Source: Bacillota bacterium
Lineage (GTDB): Bacteria; Bacillota; Clostridia; Acetivibrionales; DTU013
Assembly (NCBI GenBank): GCA_023439545.1
Contig: JAEXNT010000038.1
Coordinates: 1 to 28,202, forward strand
DNA: 28,202 nucleotides
Direction of reading: 5' to 3'
Part shown: positions 13,626 to 21,488 of the stretch, piece by piece
How the letters are laid out: each line of letters opens with the position of its first letter
Position numbering within the stretch: the stretch's first letter is position 1
Program-made: the position numbers and the translations under genes
Notes under the pieces: model-generated
What the model was told of the DNA's origin: nothing
The model's input: only the letters and a program-made list of their open reading frames with translations
The model's database searches: none

Positions 13626-16001
13626 TTACCTCCAAAAATCTCCCAGTACCTCCGTCAGGCTGCAGCCGTCGGAGGCGCGCGCTACCGGGCTCCATTCGGA
13701 CGGCAGCAGCTCGCGGTAGTTTTGGAAGGAAAAGCGTTCATCGAGCAGTATTACAACGCCCATGTCGTTTTCCGTCCGGATGACGCGGCCCGCAGCCTGC
13801 AGCACGCGGTTGATCCCGGGATACGTATAGGCGTAATCGAAACCTGTTCCAAGCTGTTCGTCAAAGTACCTGCGCAATATGTTCCTTTCATTGCAGACCT
13901 GCGGCAGTCCCACGCCTACGATGATCGCGCCCGAAAGCCTGTCACCCGCGAGGTCGATGCCTTCGCCGAATACTCCTCCCATTACCACGAAACCTACAAG
14001 ACTCGAAGCTCCGAAGCTTTCGAACTCATTCAGGAATTCCTGCCGCGCGGCGTCAGACATGCCGGGAGCCTGATAAAGCGTGCGGATGCCCGATTTGATC
14101 CCCATGAACCTGTAATATACCTCATTGAGGTATTCGAAGGAGGGGAAGAAAGCCATGTAATTGCCGGTTTTGGCCGTCGCAGTCTCGAGTATTGCCTTGG
14201 CGATAGCGTCGTAGGAATTGGTGCGCGTCTTGTATTTTGTCGATATGAAATCGTCCACATATACGCAGAGGTTTTCCTTCGGGAAGGGCGAGGGAATATC
14301 AAGGAAGCGCGCGTCGTTTCCTCCGCCGAGCATCCATGTGAAATAGTTCATGGGCGATAATGTCGCCGAAAACAAAATGGCTGAGCGCCCCTTGTTCATG
14401 GCTTCACGCAGCAGTTTGGAAGGATCGGCGCAGTACAGCTTTATCTTAAAGTCCCTCGAAGATTTATCAAAAATAGTAACATAACGTTCATCGTAAAGTT
14501 CAGTTATTTTCATAAACAACAGGCTGCCGTAATAAGTATCCAACAGCTGCTCCATAAAGGAGACCGGAGGATTTCTCAGTAACCAGTCTTCAAGTATGCC
14601 AGTGAATCGTTCCAGAAGCTTGTAAAGGTCTTCGGGGCATATCCTGCGCACTTTATAGAAAACCTTGTTTTCTTCGTCATCCTCTTCCGCCATGGTTTTC
14701 GCGGCATCCAGAAAATACTTGTAAATACGGTTGCATATGTCCGTGATCTGGGGCAATTCAAGCTTCGAAAGCTGCCTGAGTTCGAAGAAAGCCCGCTTGG
14801 AAAGCTCTGCCGAGTACATGTCGCGCGCCCTGTCGACAAGGTTGTGCGCTTCGTCAATAAGGAAGGCGTAATCTCCACGCTGTGTGAAAAACCTTTTGAG
14901 GTAGACCCTCGGATCAAAAAGATAATTATAGTCGCAAATTATAACATCGCACCACAAAGAGAGATCGAGCGAAAACTCAAACGGGCAGATCGTATGTTTT
15001 TCGGCAGCCCTTTCTATGGTATACCTGTCAAGCGTTTCTTCCGCCAGAGTTTCAGTCATTGCCTTTTTAAGCTTGCCGTAATAGTTTGCGGCATATTCGC
15101 AGGTGTCGGGACTACATGGCTGTCCGGAGCTGAAACAGATCTTTTCCTTTGCCGTCAACGTAATGGATCTTATGGACAAGCCGCTCTTTCGCATATCGTC
15201 GAGAGCCTTCTCGGCAAGCGTCCGTGTCGTCGTTTTTGCCGTAAGGTAGAACACTCTGGAGACCAGGCTTTCTCCAAGCGCCTTTACGGCGGGGAAAAGT
15301 GCCGCGATGGTTTTTCCCGTGCCTGTCGGAGCCTGGGCGAACAATAACTCGCGGTTCTCGATCGCATTGTGGACGGAATCGGTAAATTCACACTGTCCCG
15401 CTCTGAATCTGGGATAAGGGAAGGCGAGGGACCTAATCGATTTATCGCGCGTATCGGACCATCCGTGGACCACTTCCTGCCAACCCAGAAACTCCCTGAC
15501 CATAGGCATGAAGAATCCCTCGAGCGCGTCGAAGCTGTAGAAATCGATGAACGATTTTTCCTGACGGTCGTCAAGCTGGTAGTACGTAAGCCTGACCGTT
15601 ATATAATCGAGCCCGTATTGGGAGGCAAACATGTATGCGTAGCTTTTGGCCTGCGCCCAGTGCTGCGGGTTGTAGTCGTGTTCTATATCGTCGAGGGGCA
15701 GGATAGTGGTTTTGATCTCATGTATCGTTATGCCGGAGGGGTCCTTCAACACGCCGTCGATACGGCCGTTTACCTCGAGATCCACGGTTGTCCCCTCAAG
15801 CCTGAAGGATATCGGCACTTCAGCCTCATATACGTCATTTGCCGAAAGTGATTCCTTAAAAGCCTTCCTGACTGCTGCGTGACCTCTGGTACCTTCAACC
15901 GCCCTCGATGAAAACCGGGCTCCCGCCGAGAGGTCTCCCGCCTGCATTGCGTAATCTAGAAGGTTTTGAATCGAAATTGCGACAGTTTTTCTGTCTTTCA
16001 T
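13626..16001 (-). CDS. DinG/XPD-like Fe-S DNA helicase with an N-terminal PD-(D/E)XK nuclease domain
   Basis: This 791-residue protein starts at the ATG at 16001, with GGAG 6 nt upstream. Residues 1 to about 175 look like a Cas4/RecB-type PD-(D/E)XK nuclease: VNGRIDGVL (Asp near 82), then TIHEIKTT (Glu-x-Lys near 95-97) and QAKSYAYM. Helicase motifs follow: Walker A APTGTGKT near 225; four spaced Cys near 289, 296, 301 and 339 that would bind a 4Fe-4S cluster; DEAH near 384; and motifs V-VI with GEGIDLAGD and QAAGRVIRTEND. It probably unwinds DNA 5'-3' in repair, and the nuclease may trim products. It is convergent with the nitroreductase gene and divergent from engB. Confidence 0.88.
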   Translation of the reverse strand: MKDRKTVAISIQNLLDYAMQAGDLSAGARFSSRAVEGTRGHAAVRKAFKESLSANDVYEAEVPISFRLEGTTVDLEVNGRIDGVLKDPSGITIHEIKTTILPLDDIEHDYNPQHWAQAKSYAYMFASQYGLDYITVRLTYYQLDDRQEKSFIDFYSFDALEGFFMPMVREFLGWQEVVHGWSDTRDKSIRSLAFPYPRFRAGQCEFTDSVHNAIENRELLFAQAPTGTGKTIAALFPAVKALGESLVSRVFYLTAKTTTRTLAEKALDDMRKSGLSIRSITLTAKEKICFSSGQPCSPDTCEYAANYYGKLKKAMTETLAEETLDRYTIERAAEKHTICPFEFSLDLSLWCDVIICDYNYLFDPRVYLKRFFTQRGDYAFLIDEAHNLVDRARDMYSAELSKRAFFELRQLSKLELPQITDICNRIYKYFLDAAKTMAEEDDEENKVFYKVRRICPEDLYKLLERFTGILEDWLLRNPPVSFMEQLLDTYYGSLLFMKITELYDERYVTIFDKSSRDFKIKLYCADPSKLLREAMNKGRSAILFSATLSPMNYFTWMLGGGNDARFLDIPSPFPKENLCVYVDDFISTKYKTRTNSYDAIAKAILETATAKTGNYMAFFPSFEYLNEVYYRFMGIKSGIRTLYQAPGMSDAARQEFLNEFESFGASSLVGFVVMGGVFGEGIDLAGDRLSGAIIVGVGLPQVCNERNILRRYFDEQLGTGFDYAYTYPGINRVLQAAGRVIRTENDMGVVILLDERFSFQNYRELLPSEWSPVARASDGCSLTEVLGDFWR

Positions 16002-16079
16002 CACATACTCCTGATTTTTTTGCTTTATCTTTAGTATAATATTAATATACTTGTCCGTGAATGAAAAGGAGAATACATA

Positions 16080-16733
16080 GTGGATCTGAATAAGGCAAGA
16101 TATGAATTGACTGCGGTAAAGCCCGCACAGTACCCGGCCGGGCAGCTGCCGGAAATAGCGCTCGCCGGACGTTCGAACGTCGGAAAATCGTCCATTGTAA
16201 ACACATTGCTGAACAGAAAGAGCCTCGCGAGAGTTTCATCCGAGCCCGGCAAAACAAGGGGAATCAATTTTTACAACGTCGATGACTGTTTTTATTTCGT
16301 AGATCTGCCCGGTTACGGCTTTGCAAAGGTGTCAAAAGAGGAAAAGGCCTCCTGGGGCGCAATGATCGAAACCTATCTCAATCACAGGTTGCAGCTCAGG
16401 ATGGTGCTGCTGCTCGTGGATATACGTCATTCGCCTACGGAAGACGATGGGATGATGTACCGCTGGATAAGGGAACAAGGCGTCCCGTGCCTTATTGTTG
16501 CCACAAAAGCGGACAAGATCTCACGCGGACAGATACATGGACGGCTGCAGGATATTAAAAAGGTTCTTGGTCTGCAGGGTGAGCGCCTGCTGGCTTATTC
16601 ATCCGAAACAAAGCTGGGTCGGGACGAGATATGGGGCGCGATCAATAAAACGCTTGAGGCCGGAGTGGCAGGGGCGGAGCCGGAGAAGAATGCAGGGGCG
16701 GAAGGGAGCGCGGATGCCGATATACTCTTTTGA
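16080..16733 (+). CDS. engB: Ribosome-biogenesis GTPase EngB (YsxC)
   Basis: The protein is 217 residues, starting at GTG with AAAAGGAG upstream. GTPase motifs are GRSNVGKSSIVN (G1), KTRGINFYN (G2), DLPGYGF (G3), ATKADK (G4) and SSETKLG (G5). EngB is a GTPase needed for assembly of the large ribosomal subunit. The C-terminus extends past the usual end by roughly 15-20 Ala/Glu/Gly-rich residues, and this tail is where the next gene's start overlaps (20 nt). A TATAAT at 16035-16040 is a likely -10 element. Confidence 0.95.
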   Translation: MDLNKARYELTAVKPAQYPAGQLPEIALAGRSNVGKSSIVNTLLNRKSLARVSSEPGKTRGINFYNVDDCFYFVDLPGYGFAKVSKEEKASWGAMIETYLNHRLQLRMVLLLVDIRHSPTEDDGMMYRWIREQGVPCLIVATKADKISRGQIHGRLQDIKKVLGLQGERLLAYSSETKLGRDEIWGAINKTLEAGVAGAEPEKNAGAEGSADADILF

Positions 16734-17208
16734 CCCGATCGTGAATGATAAATGCAAGGTTCTGATACTCGGGACGATGCCCGGTGTCATATCACTGAGA
16801 AGACAGCAATATTACGGAAACATGCAGAATAATTTCTGGAGAATCATGTATTCACTTTTCGGGCAAACGATCGATGAGGATTACGATGAACGGAAAAAAT
16901 TCCTGCTGGTTCATCATATAGCAGTTTGGGATGTGCTTGAGGCTTGTGAGAGGGAGGGCAGCAGCGACAGTGATATTAAGGATCCCGTGCCCAACGATTT
17001 TGCCGGCCTTTTTAAGCGTTACCCCAATATTGTCAGTGTTTGTTTCAACGGAGGCCCGGCTGAAAGGCTTTATAAGCGCTATGTAGAAAAGCGCGGCGTC
17101 GACGCCTCCGGTAAAACCTTCTACAGCCTGCCTTCGACAAGTCCGGCTTACACTATCGGTTTCGAGAAAAAATTCGAGCAGTGGAAGCTGCTGCTGAAAT
17201 TACTCTGA
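16714..17208 (+). CDS. Hypoxanthine/uracil-type DNA glycosylase (UDG superfamily)
   Basis: The 164-residue protein has an N-terminal active-site region, LILGTMPGVISLRRQQYYGN followed by NNFWRIMYSLFG, and the C-terminal motif LPSTSPAYTIGF, matching the DNA-deoxyinosine glycosylase family (family 6 UDG, HDG). These enzymes remove deaminated bases at the start of base excision repair. The ATG at 16714 sits inside engB, overlapping it by 20 nt with GGGAG upstream, so the two genes are probably translationally coupled. An exonuclease III is encoded nearby and could act on the resulting abasic site. Confidence 0.88.
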   Translation: MPIYSFDPIVNDKCKVLILGTMPGVISLRRQQYYGNMQNNFWRIMYSLFGQTIDEDYDERKKFLLVHHIAVWDVLEACEREGSSDSDIKDPVPNDFAGLFKRYPNIVSVCFNGGPAERLYKRYVEKRGVDASGKTFYSLPSTSPAYTIGFEKKFEQWKLLLKLL

Positions 17209-17309
17209 TTTGTAACCTTTCCGCCTTCCTCTTCATAGAATAATTCTGCAGAATCGGTATTGATGAATCAGGCGGATGGCAGCATAATCCCTGCCCGGTG
17301 AGGTTAATT

Positions 17310-17756
17310 GTGAAGAGGTTGAATCCTGATAAATTGAATGTGGAGTTCCGGCCTGGGGTTACAATGACGGAGCCGGTGGCAGGCCGTAGTTATACGTTAA
17401 CACATTCGGATATTACCGCGGAGCTCTTTCTTACCATAGGTCTGCAGTTTGCATTTGATAAGGTTAACAGCATGAGAGATGAAGTACTTGCAGAATGGAA
17501 AAATTATAATGGGAAACCCTTACTATATGCATATGTATATGTTGACGGTCAGTTCGGATCCGCCGTATCCGCCGTACGCAATGCAATATTCAGGCGTGAG
17601 CTGCCATTGGCATTGGAGGCTGTAAGGTACGGGGATAGAACATTCTTTATTGCTCACCCCGAGTTGGATTATGCGCCAATATGGATACATTTTGCTTCAA
17701 CAAACCCGGAGTTTAATCGGTTTGAGTACTGGGGCAACCCAAACGATTATAGATAA
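17310..17756 (+). CDS. Staygreen-family protein
   Basis: The 148-residue protein begins with RLNPDKLNVEFRPGV and contains YTLTHSDITAELFLTIG, which closely matches the YTLTHCD-x-TA block of plant staygreen (SGR) proteins; the C-terminal half includes IFRRELPLALEAVRYGD and IWIHFAS. Plant SGR removes Mg from chlorophyll a, and shorter homologues occur in non-photosynthetic bacteria. The GTG at 17310 is chosen because GAGG lies 6 nt upstream; an earlier GTG at 17298 has no ribosome-binding site. No chlorophyll or haem genes are nearby, so the native substrate is unknown. Confidence 0.85.
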   Translation: MKRLNPDKLNVEFRPGVTMTEPVAGRSYTLTHSDITAELFLTIGLQFAFDKVNSMRDEVLAEWKNYNGKPLLYAYVYVDGQFGSAVSAVRNAIFRRELPLALEAVRYGDRTFFIAHPELDYAPIWIHFASTNPEFNRFEYWGNPNDYR

Positions 17757-17770
17757 GATGCAGAACATGA

Positions 17771-17817
17771 AAAAACAGCTTCCATGATAATTTAATCTAC
17801 CAGCTAAAGCTGTTTTT
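17771..17817. terminator. Bidirectional intrinsic terminator
   Basis: AAAAACAGCTT (17771-17781) and AAGCTGTTTTT (17807-17817) form a perfect 11-bp stem with an A-run on one side and a T-run on the other. It serves the staygreen-like gene and the convergent cupin gene. Confidence 0.8.
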
Positions 17818-17854
17818 AGCGACATTTCGCTTTTATTTATCAGCAGCTACGGTT

Positions 17855-18460
17855 TTATTCGGCAGCCTGAGCCTCTGCCTTGGTTTCATGAACAGTTCCA
17901 TACGGATGCTGAGGCGGGGCATAGATGGAGTATAATTTAAGCGGTATGCTGCCGGTATTGATTAAATTATGCCATTTACCGGCGGGGATGATAAAAGCGT
18001 AGTCTTTATTTACATTCTCCTGAAAATCCAGCTTGTCTTTTATATCACCCATTTTAACAAGTCCCTGACCTTCTTCGATACGTATGAATTGATCGAGGTT
18101 TGGATGGATTTCCAAGCCTATGTCCTCCCCAACCCCGATACTCATCAAAGTAAGCTGTAAATGGGTTCCTGTCCATAATGCTCTACGAAATGCATTGTTT
18201 TGCCTGGTGGCCTCCTCAATGTTTACTGCAAACGGTTCCGGCCCGTAATCCTTTAATATGATCGAATTGGTAATTTCTGCTGCATATCTCAATGGGGCAT
18301 ATTGATTGGGAAACTGATTTGGATAGCTTGTGTAATACGTGGGAGTGTTATCGTAATATAGATATGGACTCATATTATAAGCATTAAACATATTTGCCCG
18401 GGTATACATAGGTGTGTTGGCATAATAGGGGCATGAATTCAATGCATTTTCATTGTACAC
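17855..18460 (-). CDS. Cupin-domain protein with a Tyr/Asn/Pro-rich N-terminus
   Basis: The protein is about 201 residues from a GTG at 18460, chosen because AAAGGAG lies 8 nt upstream; an ATG at 18478 is in frame but overlaps that site. The first ~55 residues are low-complexity and rich in Tyr, Asn and Pro (for example YLYYDNTPTYYTSYPNQFPN), as in some spore-coat proteins. The rest is a single cupin domain: GEDIGLEIHPNLDQFIRIEE, DYAFIIPAGKWHNLINTG, and LKLYSIYAPPQHPYGTVHET. The His-x-Glu-type metal ligand pattern is partly degenerate (HPNLDQ and WH). A spore-surface role is possible but is inference. Confidence 0.8.
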   Translation of the reverse strand: MYNENALNSCPYYANTPMYTRANMFNAYNMSPYLYYDNTPTYYTSYPNQFPNQYAPLRYAAEITNSIILKDYGPEPFAVNIEEATRQNNAFRRALWTGTHLQLTLMSIGVGEDIGLEIHPNLDQFIRIEEGQGLVKMGDIKDKLDFQENVNKDYAFIIPAGKWHNLINTGSIPLKLYSIYAPPQHPYGTVHETKAEAQAAE

Positions 18461-18613
18461 ATTGGTCACTCCTTTCATAAACTTATAGTATTACATTATG
18501 CTTTATGTTAATGAGATGTGCTCATGCGCGCAATGAGCGCAGCGGTACAGGAACCCGCAATTGCCTTTTTGCTTTAATGTCACACTATTTTAAGCATTCT
18601 GTAACAAAATATA

Positions 18614-18642
18614 TTCCAAAATGCGGTATAATTATTTTGGAA
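18614..18642. promoter_or_regulatory. Promoter -10 inside a perfect inverted repeat
   Basis: TTCCAAAAT (18614-18622) and ATTTTGGAA (18634-18642) are perfect inverted copies surrounding a TATAAT at 18627-18632. The gene downstream starts at 18681. A repressor dimer bound here would cover the -10 region. Confidence 0.5.
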
Positions 18643-18680
18643 CATGAAGAAAAATGACAAAAGAAAAGGGAGGCTGTCTG

Positions 18681-19244
18681 ATGAAACCTCATTACAAGTC
18701 TGTTGTAGCGGCCGGTCTGATATTGCTTATCTTATCCATGGGCATGAATATCGTCTTTGCCGTCAATTCCAATGCCGAACCCGGCTCCGACCAGGATCCG
18801 ATAGTCAGCAAGAGTTATGTGGATGCCGCGATTGCTCAATTGACGACAAAAATACAGCTTCTGACCGACCAGAATAATACGCTTACAGCCAGGTTATCGG
18901 CCCAGGAGCAGGCGATTCTTGCGCTTCAGACCGAGCTTAATAAATTGATGGCGGGCGCTTCAACAACGCCGTCGAAGTCTGGCACAGGTACCGGTAACAC
19001 GGGCAATACGGGATCGACAGGGACAAAACCGCCGGCAACAACGCCTGCAACGCTCGGTAAGGCGGTCGTCAACACAGCTGTGCTGAATTTGCGCTCTCAG
19101 CCCAACACGACGTCATCGATAATTACAAAATTAGTCAAGGGTGAAACTGTAACACTCGTATCCAAAAGCGGGGACTGGTACAAGATAACCACCTCGAAGG
19201 GGAAGACGGGTTATGTGATGGCCAAATTAGTAACTAAGAAGTAG
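18681..19244 (+). CDS. Secreted or anchored protein with coiled coil and bacterial SH3 domain
   Basis: The protein is 187 residues, starting at the ATG at 18681 with GGGAGG 8 nt upstream. Residues about 7-28 form a signal or anchor helix. A coiled-coil segment follows (IAQLTTKIQLLTDQNNTLTA and onward), then a Ser/Thr/Gly/Pro-rich linker with GTGNTGNTGSTGT-type repeats, and a C-terminal SH3b domain (about residues 125-187) with VLNLRSQPNTTSSIITKL, GETVTLVSKSGDWYKI and KTGYVMAKLV. SH3b domains bind cell-wall peptidoglycan. No catalytic domain is visible, so it is probably a wall-binding or structural protein. Confidence 0.85.
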   Translation: MKPHYKSVVAAGLILLILSMGMNIVFAVNSNAEPGSDQDPIVSKSYVDAAIAQLTTKIQLLTDQNNTLTARLSAQEQAILALQTELNKLMAGASTTPSKSGTGTGNTGNTGSTGTKPPATTPATLGKAVVNTAVLNLRSQPNTTSSIITKLVKGETVTLVSKSGDWYKITTSKGKTGYVMAKLVTKK

Positions 19245-19267
19245 GAGTAATAAAAAAGGGGTGGACT

Positions 19268-19327
19268 GAGTCGTGGGACGGTTCTCAACTCATTTCGAAA
19301 ATGAGTTGAAGAACCGTCTCCCGACTC
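19268..19327. repeat. Clostridial-type long hairpin repeat (GGGACGGTTCT family)
   Basis: A nearly perfect palindrome: GAGTCG-T-GGGACGGTTCT, then CAACTCATTT, a short loop, and the complementary arm ending in AGAACCGTC-TCCCGACTC. No T-run follows on either strand, so it is not a classic terminator. Sequences around GGGACGGTTCT recur widely in clostridial genomes. It sits in the 137-bp gap between the convergent SH3b and GH130 genes and could still act as a transcript end or stabiliser. Confidence 0.65.
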
Positions 19328-19380
19328 ACTTTCCGGGGAAAATGGTACAAAGTCACAGTCCCTCTGTCCCACACCTCTGA

Positions 19381-20391
19381 TCATCTGTACTCCAAATCGT
19401 CGCCGGGAAGCAGTTCGGAATTTTTTATGATGTATTCCACGAGTTCGTCTGCTTTTGCGAATGCCAGGGAAACATATGTGTCGGCAGCGCCGTAGAAAAT
19501 AGCAATTCTGCCTGTTTCGGCGTCCTGGACCGTAGCGCAGGGGAAGACGACGTTGGGAACAAAGCCTGTAGTTTCATAAGGCTTTTCCGGAGTCATCAGG
19601 TGCTCACGGGTTCTGTAAAGCACCTTCGACGGGTTGTTCTTATCCAGTATCGCCGCTCCCATGCTGTAAACATAGCCGTTGCAGGTGGTGCAGACCCCAT
19701 GGTAGAACAAAAGCCAGCCCTCGTCCAGCTCTATCGGCGCCGGGCCTGCACCGATCTTAGTGCCCTGCCACCAGCCAGAACCGCCTTTTATCATTACACG
19801 CCTGTGCCTTCCCCAGTACCTGAGATCCGGGCTTTCGCTGACGAATATGTCCCCGAAGGGCGTATGGCCGCTGTCGCTCGGTCTGGACAGCAGTATATAC
19901 CTTCCGTTGATCTTCCGGGGGAAAAGTACTCCGTTTCTGTTGAACGGTATGAATGGATTCTCGAGTCTGGTGAAGGTCTTGAAATCGGTAGTGGCGCCAA
20001 GCCCCAGGGCTGCGCCGCCGAAGTCCGTGCACCAGACTATATGGTAAACGCCGTCGATCTCGACAAGCCTGGGATCGTAAGCATAATTGGGGTCGTAGGG
20101 CCTGCCTTCTTCATCCTTCCACAGGATCGCATCATCGTCTATTTCCCAATGGATGGCATCCCTGCTGCGCCCCATATGCAGCCTGGCTTTTCCGTCCGTA
20201 TGATCCGCGCGGAATACACCGACGAAACCGTCGCCGTATGGGATGACCGCGCTGTTGAAAACGCGTGCGCAATGCCGGGTGGGATTACGTTCTATGATGG
20301 GATTCCCGTCATATCTCCATACTACGCCTTCATATCCTTCCGGTTTATCCTGCCAGGGTATGTTTTTTAGAGACTTTTCAATTATGCGCAT
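19381..20391 (-). CDS. Glycoside hydrolase family 130 protein (beta-mannoside phosphorylase-like)
   Basis: The 336-residue protein has a five-bladed beta-propeller typical of GH130. Visible blocks are WRYDGNPIIERNP, FNSAVIPYGDGFVGVFRADH, LHMGRSRDAIHWEIDDD, YAYDPRLVEIDGVYHIVWC (catalytic Asp region), and GAGPAPIELDEGWLLFYHGV. GH130 members phosphorolyse or hydrolyse beta-mannosides such as mannosyl-glucose or mannooligosaccharides; the subfamily cannot be fixed by eye. There is no signal peptide, so it acts in the cytoplasm. The ATG at 20391 has GGGGG 8 nt upstream; a TTG at 20406 is less likely. No sugar transporter lies next to it. Confidence 0.9.
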   Translation of the reverse strand: MRIIEKSLKNIPWQDKPEGYEGVVWRYDGNPIIERNPTRHCARVFNSAVIPYGDGFVGVFRADHTDGKARLHMGRSRDAIHWEIDDDAILWKDEEGRPYDPNYAYDPRLVEIDGVYHIVWCTDFGGAALGLGATTDFKTFTRLENPFIPFNRNGVLFPRKINGRYILLSRPSDSGHTPFGDIFVSESPDLRYWGRHRRVMIKGGSGWWQGTKIGAGPAPIELDEGWLLFYHGVCTTCNGYVYSMGAAILDKNNPSKVLYRTREHLMTPEKPYETTGFVPNVVFPCATVQDAETGRIAIFYGAADTYVSLAFAKADELVEYIIKNSELLPGDDLEYR

Positions 20392-20410
20392 TGAGCCAAC
20401 CCCCAAAAAC

Positions 20411-20435
20411 GTAATATTATATTTTGTAATATTAT
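20411..20435. promoter_or_regulatory. 10-bp direct repeat upstream of the GH130 gene
   Basis: GTAATATTAT occurs at 20411-20420 and 20426-20435, a 15-bp period, just upstream of the GH130 start at 20391 on the minus strand. It could be a regulator site or part of the promoter. The evidence is positional only. Confidence 0.3.
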
Positions 20436-20547
20436 TCTAGCAGATGACAAGTAAAAAAGTAAATACAAGGGAAAGCTTCTGTCGGCCTTGCTGATCGGGC
20501 GCAATCCCGTCAGGATCTTCAAATGAATGGAATACACATAATAAATA

Positions 20548-20556
20548 TGGTATAAT
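20548..20556 (+). promoter_or_regulatory. Extended -10 promoter of the DUF218 gene
   Basis: TGG directly before TATAAT (20551-20556) forms a TGnTATAAT extended -10 element, which can work without a good -35. The start codon is at 20618. Confidence 0.55.
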
Positions 20557-20617
20557 AAAACTGTACTACAGCCATAACAAGCCTGTTTATTATGGGCGGA
20601 CATACCGGGGGAGAGCT

Positions 20618-21241
20618 TTGAAAGGCATAAGCGAAACTAAGGTAATATCGAGAGTAAAAAGAAAGACAAATTATAAAAAGGTCATGCTGCCCGTTCTTGT
20701 GATCCTGTTGCTGCAATTTCTGGCATTGGAAGGCCTTATAATTTTCAGCGGCGGCTCCGATCCTCAAACCAAAACTGATTATCTGATCATACTCGGCGCC
20801 GGACTTAAGGGCGACGTTCCGAGTGTATCTCTCAGGGAGAGGCTTGCAGCCGGGACAGAGTACCTGAAAAAATATCCTGATACCATAGTTGTCGTATCCG
20901 GCGGACAGGGCCGCGGCGAAACAGTGACCGAGGCTGAGGCAATGAAAAAGTACCTTGTCTCAAATGGCATAGATGAAAGCAGGATACTATCCGAAACCAG
21001 GGCTTCAAGCACGATGGAAAACTTCAGGCTGAGCAGGGAACTGATCGAAACCAGGGCCGGGAAACCGGTGCGTGAAATTACTTTCATTACCAACAGTTTT
21101 CATATACTGAGGGCAAAGATGCTTGCCGAAAGGAACGGACTCAATGCTCACGCCATTTCCGGCAAAACAGTGCAAATCGTCATTCCTTCATACTTGAGGG
21201 AATACTTTGCGCTGATCAAATCGTTTGTAGTCGACTGGTAA
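20618..21241 (+). CDS. DUF218 (YdcF/SanA-like) membrane-anchored protein
   Basis: The protein is 207 residues, starting at TTG with GGGGGAG upstream. An N-terminal membrane helix (about residues 22-45, LPVLVILLLQFLALEGLIIF) anchors an extracytoplasmic DUF218 domain: DYLIILGAGLKGDVPSVSLR, VVVSGGQGRGETVTEAEAM, ILSETRASSTMENFRLS, and FITNSFHILRAKMLAER. DUF218 proteins are linked to envelope integrity (SanA) or peptidoglycan-precursor handling (ElyC), but the activity is unclear. It precedes an HtrA-type protease gene, separated by a long hairpin element. Confidence 0.88.
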   Translation: MKGISETKVISRVKRKTNYKKVMLPVLVILLLQFLALEGLIIFSGGSDPQTKTDYLIILGAGLKGDVPSVSLRERLAAGTEYLKKYPDTIVVVSGGQGRGETVTEAEAMKKYLVSNGIDESRILSETRASSTMENFRLSRELIETRAGKPVREITFITNSFHILRAKMLAERNGLNAHAISGKTVQIVIPSYLREYFALIKSFVVDW

Positions 21242-21253
21242 TGAATAATCAAT

Positions 21254-21488
21254 TCATCCGCCTGGTTACATGATATTGCATGAGTTTTGTGAATTAGAGC
21301 ATATTGATTAGCTATTGGCAAGGCAAATTTTCTGTTTGAGCGAAGCTCGCGAGCAATATGAAATGCTGCGCGTTTCGTTTCAGCTGTGAGTATTTGCGCA
21401 GCAAATACTATTGTTAAAATTTGCGCCGAAGCGAATCTATATGCTCTTTGAACAAAACTCCAGCAATAGAAAGTAACCAGACGGATGA
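21254..21488. repeat. 235-bp long-hairpin element (MITE-like or structured RNA)
   Basis: The gap between the DUF218 and htrA genes is filled by a nested inverted repeat. Outer arms 21254-21269 and 21473-21488 match at 15 of 16 positions. Further inward TATTGC (21274-21279) pairs with GCAATA (21463-21468), 21282-21290 with 21452-21460 (9/9), 21296-21304 with 21439-21447 (9/9), and 21323-21331 with 21416-21424 (9/9). The core carries shorter hairpins such as GCTGCGC/GCGCAGC and AGTATTTG/CAAATACT. The single outer mismatch is C.A on the plus strand and a G.U pair on the minus strand. No transposase is present and no target-site duplication is obvious. Confidence 0.65.

Noticed and set aside
13611..14360. 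Plus-strand reading frame of 249 codons
   Set aside because: It is antisense to the helicase gene, whose motifs are well conserved; the product has no recognisable family.
15369..15851. Plus-strand reading frame of 160 codons inside the helicase gene
   Set aside because: Antisense shadow of the nuclease/helicase coding sequence.
19600..20370. Plus-strand reading frame of 256 codons
   Set aside because: It is antisense to the GH130 gene; no ribosome-binding site and no family features.
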